Below are positions 1 to 9,400 of a stretch of DNA of 64,000 nt, in pieces. Numbering within the stretch: the first letter of the stretch is position 1; every line of letters starts with the position of its first letter. The position numbers and the translations under genes were made by a program. Source of the DNA: Deltaproteobacteria bacterium (GTDB lineage: Bacteria > Desulfobacterota > Syntrophia > Syntrophales > Smithellaceae). Below the pieces are notes generated by a model. It was not told the origin of the DNA. It did no database searches and worked only from the letters and a program-made list of their open reading frames with translations. Location: assembly GCA_022710585.1 (NCBI GenBank), contig JAKLGV010000004.1, forward strand, positions 62,001 through 126,000. Direction: 5' to 3'.

Positions 1-103
1 TGAATAAAATATTGCTGTAAAAATTCAGTTCAGAAAATCATACAGCGAACGTTATCTTTACGTCGATGCTGATATCATAAAATCGGATAAATTCAAGAAA
101 TAA

Positions 104-463
104 TCATGGCTTTCCCGTGCATTCCGATTTGCCCTTACCGCGCCCTTCGGTATTTTCACCCGTTAAAAAGTTATTTTCAAAAGTCAGGGCATAAATGAAA
201 TCGTTATCGCCGCAGTTGTAATACCAGACTTCAACCTTCTCGGCGCATTTTTTCTTTTTGGTTTTACTGCTGCTTGAACTGACCCAATCTTCTTTGCAGG
301 TTTTTTCTTTGGAGGACGGTTTGCCGCAGGTTGCCAGCACCGTCGCCTTGGAATCGCCGGCGCTGACCAGCCGGATGCCGCAACGAAAAGCCAAGGCGTC
401 ACTGAACGCAAAGGATAAAAATAAAATTGATGAGAGAATAATAACCGCCGTTTTCATTTTCAT
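104..463 (-). CDS. Secreted DUF2845 family protein
   Basis: The 119-residue product has a clear N-terminal signal peptide (about residues 1-25, a hydrophobic IILSSILFLSFAF core and an ALA-F cleavage site). The mature part opens with FRCGIRLVSAGDSKATVLA and CGKP, the pattern I associate with DUF2845 proteins; no enzymatic function is known for that family. Several cysteines and a lysine-rich loop follow. The ATG overlaps the stop of the upstream methyltransferase gene by four bases (ATGA), and the ribosome binding site GAGGAG lies inside that gene, so translation is probably coupled. A periplasmic location is inferred from the signal peptide. Confidence 0.72.
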   Translation of the reverse strand: MKMKTAVIILSSILFLSFAFSDALAFRCGIRLVSAGDSKATVLATCGKPSSKEKTCKEDWVSSSSSKTKKKKCAEKVEVWYYNCGDNDFIYALTFENNFLTGENTEGRGKGKSECTGKP

Positions 464-1404
464 GATTCGTCTCCTCTGATGAGAATTAAATATTCGTACT
501 TGTAAAGATCGTAAACAAACTGCCGGATGATTTCCTGTTCATCGTTATAAGGGGTTGCCAGTCGCAACGCGGTCTTGACTTTATCGCTGAGGTCTAACGG
601 AAGAAAATCAGCGAATGCCCCTCGTCTTGCCTTGTAATTTAACATTTCGGCGATTTTCTGCAAGCAGGAAAATTTAATCGTAAATTCCTGATGGCCTTTG
701 AGCGAAATCATCTCGGGAATGCCGGGTGTATTAAAAGAAAGATAAGCCTGCATGCTCTCGGGTACCGCGGCTTCGCAGCTGTGCTCGCTCAAGTAGATAT
801 ATCTTATTCCGGCAAGACAGAGTTTTTCAACCGTTTCCAGAGCGCCGATGTTGATGTGTTCGCTTTGATTCATACCCAAATGAAGGTTGTATTGTTTATT
901 GAAATGATCCAGCTTTGCATCGATTCTGTCGGTCGGCGCGCCGGAATCATTTTGATTTTCCTGTGCGGCAACCAGTGTCGGCAGGTCACCCAGATTTTCA
1001 TTCATGATCACTAAATCAAAACCGGTGAGATTGTTTAAGGGAACGGAGAGAATGTCGGCAAGCTCAAAATCAACCTTTGATGACGGAAGCACTTCTTTTT
1101 GTTTGTCCAGAAGAAAAGGAGAAATGTCAATCATCTTTGCCCGCATGGCGGGATTCAGCGACAGAAAGTCGCGCATCAGATAGCCCATGCCGCCGCCGAT
1201 TTCCAGAACAGTGTCAACTTTATCCATGGGAATGATTGTTTTTAGAAAAATATAAAGAAGACAGCCAAAAGAATCCGGTGATGAAAGGATTCTACGGCAG
1301 GGACTGTTGACCGGCTCCAGAGAATTGCAGACGGTCAGCTCCCATCCGAGCGTATTTAAATCATGTTGATGATATTCAGCCGTGGAATTTATAAAATATT
1401 TCAT
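460..1404 (-). CDS. Putative class I SAM-dependent methyltransferase
   Basis: The 314-residue protein has a motif I-like segment VLEIGGGMGYLMRDF near residue 95, an acidic position after the next strand (MIDISPF), and a later LVIMNENLGD strand, matching the SAM-binding Rossmann fold of class I methyltransferases. I cannot name the substrate. The N-terminal 90 and C-terminal 100 residues are outside the recognisable core. The start ATG has only a weak Shine-Dalgarno sequence. A strong hairpin lies downstream of the neighbouring MFS gene, so this gene and the DUF2845 gene form their own two-gene unit. Confidence 0.6.
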   Translation of the reverse strand: MKYFINSTAEYHQHDLNTLGWELTVCNSLEPVNSPCRRILSSPDSFGCLLYIFLKTIIPMDKVDTVLEIGGGMGYLMRDFLSLNPAMRAKMIDISPFLLDKQKEVLPSSKVDFELADILSVPLNNLTGFDLVIMNENLGDLPTLVAAQENQNDSGAPTDRIDAKLDHFNKQYNLHLGMNQSEHINIGALETVEKLCLAGIRYIYLSEHSCEAAVPESMQAYLSFNTPGIPEMISLKGHQEFTIKFSCLQKIAEMLNYKARRGAFADFLPLDLSDKVKTALRLATPYNDEQEIIRQFVYDLYKYEYLILIRGDES

Positions 1405-1465
1405 AACAAATTCATTAGAGCTTTTTTCTTCCTGTTATCATATTTCCAAAATTATGCATGAAAAT

Positions 1466-1502
1466 AAAAAGCCCTTTCCGGTTTTAAACGGAAAGGGCTT
1501 TT
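1466..1502. terminator. Bidirectional intrinsic terminator
   Basis: A perfect 10-bp stem (GCCCTTTCCG at 1471-1480 and its complement at 1489-1498) with an 8-nt loop is flanked by A-tract and T-tract. It ends the MFS carrier transcript on the minus strand. Confidence 0.85.
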
Positions 1503-1524
1503 ACATCAATTTTGAAGGATTAAC

Positions 1525-2814
1525 TTAGGCTTTTTTCTCCGTGCCTTTGAAAATAATCGAGATTACTAAACCGGCGATGAGAAGCCCCGCAGCAATATAG
1601 AGCGCCTGTCCTTTATACTTGGCGAAAACAAGCGGTCCGGCGATGCCGGCGCAGGCCCACGCTGTGAGCATGAAGCCATAAACCTTGCCGATGTAGCCCG
1701 GTCCGAAATTATCAGCAGCGAATGCCGGCATCGTGGCGAAGCCGCCGCCGTAGCAGGCGAGCAGATAACAGCCGATCACGACGAACAGCCAGAAATTGCT
1801 TACAACGCCCATTCCGACAAGGATGTAGAGCACAGCCTGCGTTAAGAACATAGTGGCAAAAACGGCCTTTCGTCCGATGTTATCAGAAATCTTTGCCCAG
1901 AACAGACGGCCTAAACCGTTGAAGATGGCTGTGATGGCAACAGCGATACCGCCGGCCCAAGCCAGTTTCTTAACCATTGCATCGCCGGTCAGAGAAGGAT
2001 CAACCAGCGGTTTGTACATTTCCTGCGCAAGGGGAGACAACTGTGAAATGAGTCCCAGACCGGCTGAAACGTTGAGGAATAACATTCCCCAGAGCATCCA
2101 CCACTGGGGTGTTTTTACAGCTTCACCGAAAGTGAAAGAATTGGAAGCGGAGACCGCCGAGGCTGCTGGTTTGAAACCAGCGGGCATCCATCCTGCGGGA
2201 GGATTCTTGAATAACTGGGCTGCGCCTGTCACGAGAACGAGGAAGATGACTCCCCAGATATAAAATGTGTTGGCGACACCTGACGCTGTTACAGCGCCGG
2301 TAGCGGCATCGACGGTTTTAAAGCCTGCAATCATCGGGGGAGCAATCTGACCCATGAAAAATGCGCCAAGGCCGAAACCCATAACGGCCAGACCGGTGAC
2401 CAGGCCGCGTTTATCCGGGAACCAGCGAATTAAAGTCGCGATCGGAGTCACGTAACCAAAACCGTTTCCCAGAGCGGCAATGACGCCGAAACCAAGATAC
2501 AGAAGGGGTAAGCTTCCGATCTGGTCAGCGTAACCGGCGATTAATGTGCCGATACCAAACAGGATACCGCCAATCGTGGCCACAAATTTGGGGCCTTTTT
2601 TGTCCACCAGTGTTCCACCGAAAGCGGCAGCACATCCGAGAACACCCATCAGAAGCATGAATGTTAATTGTGTTTCTGTTTCCGCCCAACCGTGCGCGCC
2701 CATTAAAGGCTTTTTGAAAACAGACCACGCGTAAACCGTGCCGAGACACAGCTGCATAACTACAGCAGCGCCCGCGATCAACCACCTCTTAGTTTCTAAA
2801 TTTTCATTTGCCAT
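1525..2814 (-). CDS. MFS carrier, oxalate/formate antiporter (OxlT) family
   Basis: The 429-residue, 12-helix membrane protein has the OxlT/monocarboxylate-type MFS features: the N-terminal GTVYAWSVFKKPL segment in helix 1, the loop motif FGGTLVDKKGPKF between helices 2 and 3, and RWFPDKRGLVTGLAVMGFG in helix 5, which is typical of OxlT and YhjX relatives. The substrate cannot be read from sequence; a small monocarboxylate or dicarboxylate such as formate, oxalate, lactate or pyruvate fits, and the nearby FNT gene with a matching promoter supports formate or a related acid. The start is supported by GAGGG upstream. It is transcribed alone, with its own promoter at 2948-2976 and a strong terminator after it. 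Confidence 0.82.
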   Translation of the reverse strand: MANENLETKRWLIAGAAVVMQLCLGTVYAWSVFKKPLMGAHGWAETETQLTFMLLMGVLGCAAAFGGTLVDKKGPKFVATIGGILFGIGTLIAGYADQIGSLPLLYLGFGVIAALGNGFGYVTPIATLIRWFPDKRGLVTGLAVMGFGLGAFFMGQIAPPMIAGFKTVDAATGAVTASGVANTFYIWGVIFLVLVTGAAQLFKNPPAGWMPAGFKPAASAVSASNSFTFGEAVKTPQWWMLWGMLFLNVSAGLGLISQLSPLAQEMYKPLVDPSLTGDAMVKKLAWAGGIAVAITAIFNGLGRLFWAKISDNIGRKAVFATMFLTQAVLYILVGMGVVSNFWLFVVIGCYLLACYGGGFATMPAFAADNFGPGYIGKVYGFMLTAWACAGIAGPLVFAKYKGQALYIAAGLLIAGLVISIIFKGTEKKA

Positions 2815-2947
2815 AAACTTTTTCCCTCTCTTAATTTAAATTTAATACAGCGCTTTGATAATGCTTTAAGATACTCCCCCAATCTAACCGCACATATTTT
2901 AATCCGTGATGAAAAACGGTTAAAAATGCCGGCAGCAATTTCAGCGG

Positions 2948-2976
2948 CTTATAGCCGCAATAGTTGAATTTGTCAA
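2948..2976 (-). promoter_or_regulatory. Sigma-70 type promoter of the MFS gene
   Basis: On the minus strand there is TTGACA (2971-2976), a 17-base spacer and TATAAG (2948-2953), about 130 bases before the MFS start codon. The same pair of hexamers with the same spacing occurs before the FNT unit at 5195-5223. The rest of 2815-3164 contains no gene. Confidence 0.65.
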
Positions 2977-3014
2977 ACATAAAGTAGTGTTTTGTTTAAA
3001 TAGTTTGATGACTC

Positions 3015-3032
3015 TAAGTTATGAATAAGCTT
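3015..3032. promoter_or_regulatory. Putative shared operator upstream of the MFS promoter
   Basis: TAAGTTATGAATAAGCTT lies 39 bases upstream of the -35 hexamer of the MFS promoter. A near copy, TAAGTCATGAATAAGTTC, lies at 5261-5278 and 38 bases upstream of the FNT-side -35. Sequence and position agree, so an activator site common to both transport units is likely; the regulator is unknown. Confidence 0.5.
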
Positions 3033-3116
3033 GGTCATTTATGATTGACAACACTGGCAAATTTAGCGCGACAAATTTTGAAATGAAGTTTTTTCTATGG
3101 TTAAAATAATGGAATG

Positions 3117-3158
3117 AACAGAGCGAAGGCAGACAGTGCCGTCAACCTTCGCCCTGTC
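3117..3158 (-). terminator. Possible terminator hairpin after the FNT unit
   Basis: GCGAAGG (3123-3129) pairs with CCTTCGC (3146-3152), extended by ACAG/CTGT after one unpaired base. It follows the small membrane protein gene at the end of the minus-strand unit. The loop is 16 bases and no clean T-run follows, so the call is tentative. Confidence 0.4.
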
Positions 3159-3164
3159 ATGCTG

Positions 3165-3314
3165 TCAAGAATTGATAAATGCTGTAGCCGTGGAAATAGC
3201 AATGCCTGCAAGCATGAGCAATTCCGTTGCGCCTGCCACAAGATGCTGTGCAAAAAGCGGAGTAATGCCAAGAATGGCAAATCCTATTAAAAAGATTATT
3301 TCTCTCGAATTCAT
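3165..3314 (-). CDS. Small hydrophobic membrane protein (49 aa)
   Basis: A 50-codon reading frame starts with ATG at 3314 and ends with TGA at 3165. GGGAGG lies five bases before the ATG, a strong and well-placed ribosome binding site. The product begins MNSREIIFLIGFAILGIT and contains two hydrophobic stretches (about residues 5-22 and 29-46), so it is probably a two-helix inner-membrane peptide. It sits 20 bases after the OB-fold membrane protein gene and is the last gene of the FNT unit. I do not recognise a family; a small partner of the OB-fold protein or of the channel is a guess from position. Confidence 0.6.
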   Translation of the reverse strand: MNSREIIFLIGFAILGITPLFAQHLVAGATELLMLAGIAISTATAFINS

Positions 3315-3334
3315 AATGACCTCCCGAATTTATT

Positions 3335-3808
3335 TTATGGTTTGAGTCGTTTCTTCACGCTGACTGCCGAAATAGCCGGATCACTGCGTTTGAAAAAATT
3401 TTTTATAACTACACCGAGGACTTCAACCTCGTCGCCCTGTTGGATATTTTCAGCGGGTGATGTGAACATGATCACTCTGATCTGACCTGTTAAGTCTTCA
3501 ATATGAAAGTGCGGCCTGTTCAACCATTTAAAGCTTATTTTTTTGACCTTGCCGCTGATGCTGACAGCCTGTCCCGTCATCGCCTGAGTAACTTTTGCGA
3601 TTTTATAGAACTTCGCCTGGGGGGTGTTTTGTTCCGCCGCTTCATTTAATGTTTTCCGACTCATCCACGCCAGAATCATGGGGATGAGCAGAAGGGCGAG
3701 CAATGCCGGTATGGCAAAAAGCAAAAAACGGGTGTTCCTCACTTGCATATAGTGAATGAATACCGCTGCCGCGCAGACAAAAAAAGTGATCCATGCAGGT
3801 AGTGACAA
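3335..3808 (-). CDS. Membrane-anchored OB-fold protein
   Basis: The 157-residue protein has two N-terminal transmembrane helices (about residues 4-20 and 27-48), then a soluble domain whose VSISGKVKKISF ... HFHIEDLTGQIRVIMFTS ... GDEVEVLGVV pattern is that of a tRNA_anti-type OB fold. Such domains bind nucleic acid or act as adaptors; the role here is unknown. The start is TTG at 3808 with AGGGGAAG upstream, and the gene follows the FNT stop by 11 bases, so the two are cotranscribed. The pairing of an OB fold with membrane helices is reminiscent of NfeD-like architecture, but I see no NfeD signature. Confidence 0.55.
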   Translation of the reverse strand: MSLPAWITFFVCAAAVFIHYMQVRNTRFLLFAIPALLALLLIPMILAWMSRKTLNEAAEQNTPQAKFYKIAKVTQAMTGQAVSISGKVKKISFKWLNRPHFHIEDLTGQIRVIMFTSPAENIQQGDEVEVLGVVIKNFFKRSDPAISAVSVKKRLKP

Positions 3809-3819
3809 TTGAACTTCCC

Positions 3820-4701
3820 CTAGTCTTTCGGAACTTCATTCCTGAACATCAGATAATAGGCCACACCGATGAAAAGAAATCCGCCGATAATATTACCGAT
3901 TGTCACAGGAATAATGTTCCAGAACCAGATGTCCCCCCAGCTTAACCCGCCGTTTTTCGCCAGCAGACCGCCGACCTTTTCAATGGTTGCCGGATACCAG
4001 TCTGTTAAAAACTTGCCTGTCGGTAGGAAATACATATTAGCGACGCAGTGCTCGAATCCGGTGGCGACGAAGGCCATGATGGGGAACCAGATGCCGAAAA
4101 ACTTGCTGACCACGTCATCCGCAGTGATGGCCAGCAGGATCGCGATGTTGACCAGGAAATTACAGCCGATAGCCTTCATAAAGCAGGACCAGAGCCCCGC
4201 TGTTCCCACGGCCTTGTACGTCAGGATCTTGGCCACGGAAATGTTGATTGCCGTCATACCGAAAGCATTGACGACCATCGTGCCGTCCGCGGTGCCGTCG
4301 ACAAACGGGCCGACAGACATCATATAGGCATAGAAAAATGAGCCGACAACATTTCCGATATAAACCCAGAACCAGTTTCTGAATACAGAACCCCATGTAC
4401 AACGTTTCATCATAGCGGCCATGGGGACGAGCATACAGTCTCCGGTAAATAGCTCCATGCCAGTGAGCACGATGGCGATCAGGCCGACGGGGAAAACCGC
4501 TCCGCTGATTAATTTACCGAATCCGGCGCCCAGCAAGGGCGCAACCCCGGTTGAGCATACGGTACACAGCGCTCCACCGATTGCGATGTAGGCGCCGGCC
4601 ATGAACCCGCGAATAAGAAACTGAAAAACTGAAAGTTTTGATTTGTAAACGCCGGCATTGCCGACAAGTCCGACCATTTTGGCTGGTGCATTAAAAGCCA
4701 T
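3820..4701 (-). CDS. Formate/nitrite transporter (FNT) family channel
   Basis: The 293-residue protein has six membrane segments and FNT hallmarks: GFMAGAYIAIGGAL in helix 1, the half-helix region GMELFTGDCMLVP, NWFWVYIGNVVGSF, and the conserved GFEHCVANMYF segment that carries the pore histidine, followed by a late WGDIWFWNIIPVTIGNIIGG. FNT proteins conduct formate, nitrite, hydrosulfide or lactate as weak acids. Formate is the most plausible substrate in this context. The start has GGAGG seven bases upstream. It is cotranscribed with the upstream 81-residue gene (153 bases away) and with the two downstream small membrane genes. Confidence 0.88.
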   Translation of the reverse strand: MAFNAPAKMVGLVGNAGVYKSKLSVFQFLIRGFMAGAYIAIGGALCTVCSTGVAPLLGAGFGKLISGAVFPVGLIAIVLTGMELFTGDCMLVPMAAMMKRCTWGSVFRNWFWVYIGNVVGSFFYAYMMSVGPFVDGTADGTMVVNAFGMTAINISVAKILTYKAVGTAGLWSCFMKAIGCNFLVNIAILLAITADDVVSKFFGIWFPIMAFVATGFEHCVANMYFLPTGKFLTDWYPATIEKVGGLLAKNGGLSWGDIWFWNIIPVTIGNIIGGFLFIGVAYYLMFRNEVPKD

Positions 4702-4854
4702 AACATTACCTCCATTTATTTAAAATAACCAACATGCATTGCGTAGCATCGCATTGCTGGATTTTTTGTCGCATTAAGACTCTATCAGCTTTCTTGTTGA
4801 TTTTTGTTGCATGGTAATGACTGAAAAGCTGACGACAGAAAAACGTTAATGTAT

Positions 4855-5100
4855 TTAGCTGGCAAATGCCTCTTTAATTTCCTTTTTCCAGATACAAAGC
4901 AGCTTGCCTCCATGATACTGGCACTGAACAAGCTCCCATTCACCTTCGCCTTCTTTGTCAAGCATTTCCTTGAAGTGCGGAAGACCTCCTCCCTGAAGAT
5001 CCGTGACGATGCAGTCCCCTGAGAGGTCACATTTGACTTTCTCGGGCGGAATGACCTGATCTAGATCAATAATGTTTGTTTTGTAAGTCCATCTTGGCAT
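4855..5100 (-). CDS. Conserved-looking small soluble protein (81 aa)
   Basis: The frame starts at ATG 5100 with AAGGAG well placed upstream and is the first gene after the promoter at 5195-5223. The product begins MPRWTYKTNIIDLDQ, contains GEWELVQCQYHGGKLLCIWKK, and has four cysteines in all (residues 24, 30, 60 and 69). The WELVQ-type strand resembles the short DUF4177-like proteins, but I do not assign it. Its place ahead of the FNT gene suggests a role with that channel. An overlapping frame at 4785-5030 on the same strand lacks a ribosome binding site and is discarded. Confidence 0.6.
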   Translation of the reverse strand: MPRWTYKTNIIDLDQVIPPEKVKCDLSGDCIVTDLQGGGLPHFKEMLDKEGEGEWELVQCQYHGGKLLCIWKKEIKEAFAS

Positions 5101-5194
5101 GATCCTGTCTCCTTTCTCAATGATTTGAAATTATGTTTATTTACTGCTCCCCGTTTCGGGACAAGAGCAGTCTTAGCCGTAATTTTCCTCCGCA

Positions 5195-5223
5195 CTTATA
5201 CGCTCAATTGTTAAATTTGTCAA
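5195..5223 (-). promoter_or_regulatory. Sigma-70 type promoter of the FNT unit
   Basis: TTGACA (5218-5223), 17-base spacer and TATAAG (5195-5200) on the minus strand, about 95 bases before the ATG at 5100. The hexamers and spacing are identical to those of the MFS promoter at 2948-2976. Confidence 0.65.
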
Positions 5224-5260
5224 AAAAAAGGTAATAATTTTTAACATATAAGAAGAACCG

Positions 5261-5288
5261 TAAGTCATGAATAAGTTCAAAAACTTAT
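5261..5288. promoter_or_regulatory. Putative operator with inverted repeat upstream of the FNT promoter
   Basis: TAAGTCATGAATAAGTTC (5261-5278) matches the motif at 3015-3032. Here its second half also forms a perfect inverted repeat, ATAAGTT (5271-5277) with AACTTAT (5282-5288) across four bases. The remainder of 5101-5422 holds no gene. Confidence 0.5.
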
Positions 5289-5422
5289 GATCATTTAAAA
5301 GCATTGACATCCGTATGGAAGGTTCTTATAAGTGACATGTATTTTCAAACCGGCAGTCAAGTTTTCGAAAGAATATATTTTAATTTTTATGTTTAAAAAG
5401 TTTCGGAGGCTCATAAGCAGGA

Positions 5423-6343
5423 ATGGAAAATAACCTTAAAGAAACAGATGTTTCATTGAATCAACAGGAAAAAAAACTGAAGAAGTACTTCGAAACAAAC
5501 AAGCCATTGTTCGACAGTTGGAATGGAAACTTCGAAGAATTTTTAAAATCAACGCGTCAAAAATACGAAACGATCTATCAACGGGAATTTAAGGATTTCA
5601 GCACGTTCATTGATTATCTGATCGGGGATGTGGAGGAGGCTGGAAATGGGACATCGTTGAGCCGGGTGGACCATCCCCCAAAGATCAATTCCCTGAAGGA
5701 CGAATTGGACAGGCTGTTTAAAATATGGATTGACCAGACGACCTGTTGGGGGGGAATCAATGAGGAGGATGAGGCGGATCAAGAATGGCTTTATTATCTG
5801 GAGTGCAAGGCCATCACAGATTTTTACAACACGTTGACCACCTACAGAGAACATATAGAAAAAACCTGCCTCAGGCAATTGGGGGGGAAGAAGCTTCAGT
5901 ATGCCCCGCAATGGATGATTGAAGATCCCGCGATTGAACCCTTAATCCAGAAATACAAGATTTGTGAAATTCTCAATGAGCTGGAAAAGAAAGACAGCAG
6001 AAGTGTCAAAACAAAAAAACCTTTCCGCTATCTGTTTCAGTTGGATGAACCGAAATATCATGGCCGGTATCCTTACGCCTGTTTTATAACGAACCAGAGC
6101 TTCTATCAATCCATTCTGCCGGAGCTGGATATTCAGAAAATCACTCTGCAGAAATATTTTAAGGCTCTGTGCGATGTGGGTGCCATTAAGAAACTGGATG
6201 GCGCCGGCAGGGTGGATGTCCGCAAGAATGAAACCTTATACGCCTTGGGGTATCTGTCCGACTTTAAAGGAACCAACAACAAGCTCAACCGATTCATGAC
6301 CCAGAAGAATAAAAAGAATCTGGCGAAATTCAAACTGTCCTGA
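5423..6343 (+). CDS. Uncharacterised protein, possible DNA-binding C-terminus
   Basis: The 306-residue protein has no signal peptide or membrane segment and I do not recognise its family. The N-terminal half is acidic and helical with several tryptophans and cysteines. The C-terminal part (about 190-290), with RYPYACFITNQSFYQSI followed by ITLQKYFKALCDVGAIKKL, reads like a winged-helix region of a replication initiator or transcription factor; this is only a fold impression. GGAGG lies 18 bases before the ATG and a closer GCAGGA abuts it. The gene stands alone, divergent from the FNT unit, and ends at a strong terminator. Confidence 0.6.
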   Translation: MENNLKETDVSLNQQEKKLKKYFETNKPLFDSWNGNFEEFLKSTRQKYETIYQREFKDFSTFIDYLIGDVEEAGNGTSLSRVDHPPKINSLKDELDRLFKIWIDQTTCWGGINEEDEADQEWLYYLECKAITDFYNTLTTYREHIEKTCLRQLGGKKLQYAPQWMIEDPAIEPLIQKYKICEILNELEKKDSRSVKTKKPFRYLFQLDEPKYHGRYPYACFITNQSFYQSILPELDIQKITLQKYFKALCDVGAIKKLDGAGRVDVRKNETLYALGYLSDFKGTNNKLNRFMTQKNKKNLAKFKLS

Positions 6344-6382
6344 TCCGGATTTTCGATCTTGCTTTTGCGACTAAAGAAGAAA

Positions 6383-6420
6383 ACAAAAGAGGTTTGCCCC
6401 GAAGGACAAACCTCTTTTGT
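6383..6420. terminator. Bidirectional intrinsic terminator
   Basis: A 14-bp stem (6383-6396 with 6407-6420, core AGAGGTTTG/CAAACCTCT) with A/T tracts on both sides lies between the convergent gene at 5423-6343 and hndC, and serves both. Confidence 0.85.
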
Positions 6421-6438
6421 TGTTGATATCAGAATGAA

Positions 6439-9400
6439 TTAAACGGAGGCATCGCACCGCAGGCAGCGGCAGGCTTCCTTGATCGCGTCTTCGGGTTTGA
6501 AACCCAGTTCGACTTCCACAAAACTCGTCTTCCGCGCGTCATGGTGCATTTCCGGCATAGCCATCTGAGGTGCCTCAACGGTTTCTTCGTCAATTTCCAG
6601 AGGCACATCAATCTTTTCCTTAGCCGGCTTTTCGTAAGCCGGTTCGCCATTGGCCTGACGAATAGCGGCATCGATATCATCAGCCGCCTGATGTCCGGCG
6701 CCTATGGCCGCGATAACGGTATCCGGACCGGTGGCCGCGTCGCCGCCGGCGAAATAGCGGGGATTGGCGGTGCCGGATTTATAAACTTTACCGACCTCAA
6801 AACAATCCCACTTGTTGACGCCCACGCCTTTTTTGGCATCCAGGAAGCTCATATCCGGTACCTGGCCGATAGCCGCGATGACCGCGTCCACGTCCAGCGT
6901 GAATTCGGAACCTTCAACCGCAACCGGTCTCTTGCGTCCGCTGTTGTCAAAATCGCCCAGCTTCATGCGCTGGCAGGTAATCGAAGAAACCTTGCCTTTG
7001 GTTCCGTCAATCTTGAGCGGAGCCACCAGAAGATCAATCTTGATTCCTTCTTCTTCGGCGGCCTTGATTTCTTCTTCGGCCGCGGGCATATCCTGTTTCA
7101 AACGTCTGTATAAGATGGTAACTTCGGAGCCCAGGCGGAGCGCCACGCGAGCCGCGTCAATTGCGGAGTTGCCACCGCCGATCACGACGACTTTCTTGCC
7201 CAGAGACTTCTTGCCCTTCATCCATTTTTCTTCATCGGCGTTAAAATCTCTCAAGAATTCCACGCCGCCGAAAACATTTTTCAGATCCTCGCCGGGCACG
7301 CCCATCTTCTGGCTCTTGTGAGCGCCGGTGGCAAGGTAGACATAGTCAAATTCTTTTTCCAGTTTGGCGAAGGTGATGTCTTTGCCCACACGGGTGTTGA
7401 GCTTGATTTCCACACCTAGCGCTCTTACATCGTCAATTTCGCCTTCCAGAATATTGCGCGGCAGACGGTAGGAAGGAATTCCCCAAGCAAGCATTCCGCC
7501 CGCTTTGGGAAGTTCTTCGAAAACCGTTACCTTGTAGCCGCGCTGTGCGAGATCGCGTGCTGCCGTCAAGCCGGCCGGGCCCGCGCCGATCACAGCAATC
7601 TTTTCTTTTCTGCTGACCTCGACCGGTCCGATCTTTGGTCTGGGCGCGTTGTCGGTAATGAATCTCTTCAGGAACTTGATCGCGATCGGTTCATCCATAT
7701 TGCCACGGCGGCATTTCGTCTGGCATTTATGGTCGCAGACTCTTCCGCAGACGGACGGGAAGGGATTGGTCTGAAGAAGTATTTTGTAGGCGTCTTCAAA
7801 TCGTCCCGCTCTGATCAATGCGATGTAGGCGGGAATATCCATTTCGATCGGGCAGGTGTGCTGGCACGGAGACTTGAACATCGCCGAGCAAACGGCAGCG
7901 CTGCAGCGATGATTGCGAATATGATCCTCGTACTCCTTGCGGAAATAGCGGAGGGTGCTCAGCACGGGATTGGGCGCTGTCTGTCCCAGGCCGCATAATG
8001 CAGCGTTCTTGATGACGCCGGCCATTTCTTCCAGCAATTCGATGTCGCCTTCTTTTCCCTGACCCTTGGTGATATTGGTCAGGATTTCAAGCATGCGCTT
8101 TGTTCCTTCGCGACAGGGCGTGCATTTGCCGCAGGATTCATCCTGGCAGAAATCCATGAAGAACCTCGCCATATCGACGGCGCACTTGTCTTCATTCATG
8201 ACAATCAAACCACCGGAACCCATAATAGCGCCAAGTTCCATAACTTTTTCGTAGTCAACCGGAGCATTCAGATGTTGAATAGGAATCATGCCGCCGGAGG
8301 GACCGCCCAACTGGGCTGCCTTGAATTTTTTGCCTTTGGGAATGCCGCCGCCGATATCGTAAACGATGGTGCCCAGTTTGGTACCCATCGGAACTTCAAC
8401 CAGACCGACGTTGTTGACATCGCCGGTGAGCGCGAAAACTTTTGTTCCTTTGCTTTTTTCGGTGCCGACAGAGGAATACCATTTAGATCCGCGTAAAATA
8501 ATCTGGCCGACGTTGGCCAATGTTTCAACGTTGTTCAGAATGCTGGGTTTCTGCCAGAGACCGGCAACAGCGGGGAAGGGCGGTCTCGGGCGGGGCATGC
8601 CGCGTTTCCCTTCAATGGAGGTCATCAGAGCGGTTTCCTCACCGCACACAAAAGCGCCGGCGCCCTGATAAATTTCCAGATCAAAATTAAAACCAGTGCC
8701 CAGAATATCTTTACCCAGAAGACCGGCCTGCTTGGCCTGATCGATAGCAACGTTTAGACGATGAATGGCCAGCGGATACTCTGCGCGGCAATAAATGTAG
8801 CCCGAAGATGAACCGATGGCCTTGGCGGCAATAACCATGCCTTCCAGAACGGCATGCGGATCGGCTTCGAGAACGCTTCTGTCCATGAAAGCGCCCGGGT
8901 CGCCTTCATCGGCGTTGCAAAGAACATATTTGACATCGCTCTTGGACTGGGAGGCAAATTTCCACTTCAATCCTGTGGGGAAACCGGCGCCGCCGCGTCC
9001 TCTGAGTCCGGAATCCAGAACTTCCTGAACAATTTGTTCCGGTGTCATTTCCGTTAAAGCTTTGGCCATGCCGGCATAACCGTCACGGGCAATGTATTCT
9101 TCAATCTTCTCCGGATCAATCAATCCTCTGTTTTTCAGAACTCTCAGTTCCTGATGAGCGAAGAAGGGGATATCCTGCATGGTGGGAATGATCTGGTCGG
9201 TGGTCGGTTCACGATATAACAGTCTCTGAACAATTCTTCCTTTAATCAGGTGTTCTTCAACCAGTTCAGGCATGTCGTCAGCCTTTAAATTGATGTAAAT
9301 GACGCCTTCGGGATAAACCACCATGATGGGTCCGAGTGCGCAAAAACCGTTGCATCCCGTTTCCACAACCTTAATTTCTTCAGTTAATTTTTTCTTATCC

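Noticed and set aside
3136..3345. 69-codon plus-strand frame
   Set aside because: It is antisense to the better supported 49-residue membrane protein with a strong ribosome binding site.
4785..5030. 81-codon minus-strand frame overlapping the first gene of the FNT unit
   Set aside because: It has no ribosome binding site; the frame at 4855-5100 has AAGGAG and a sensible composition.
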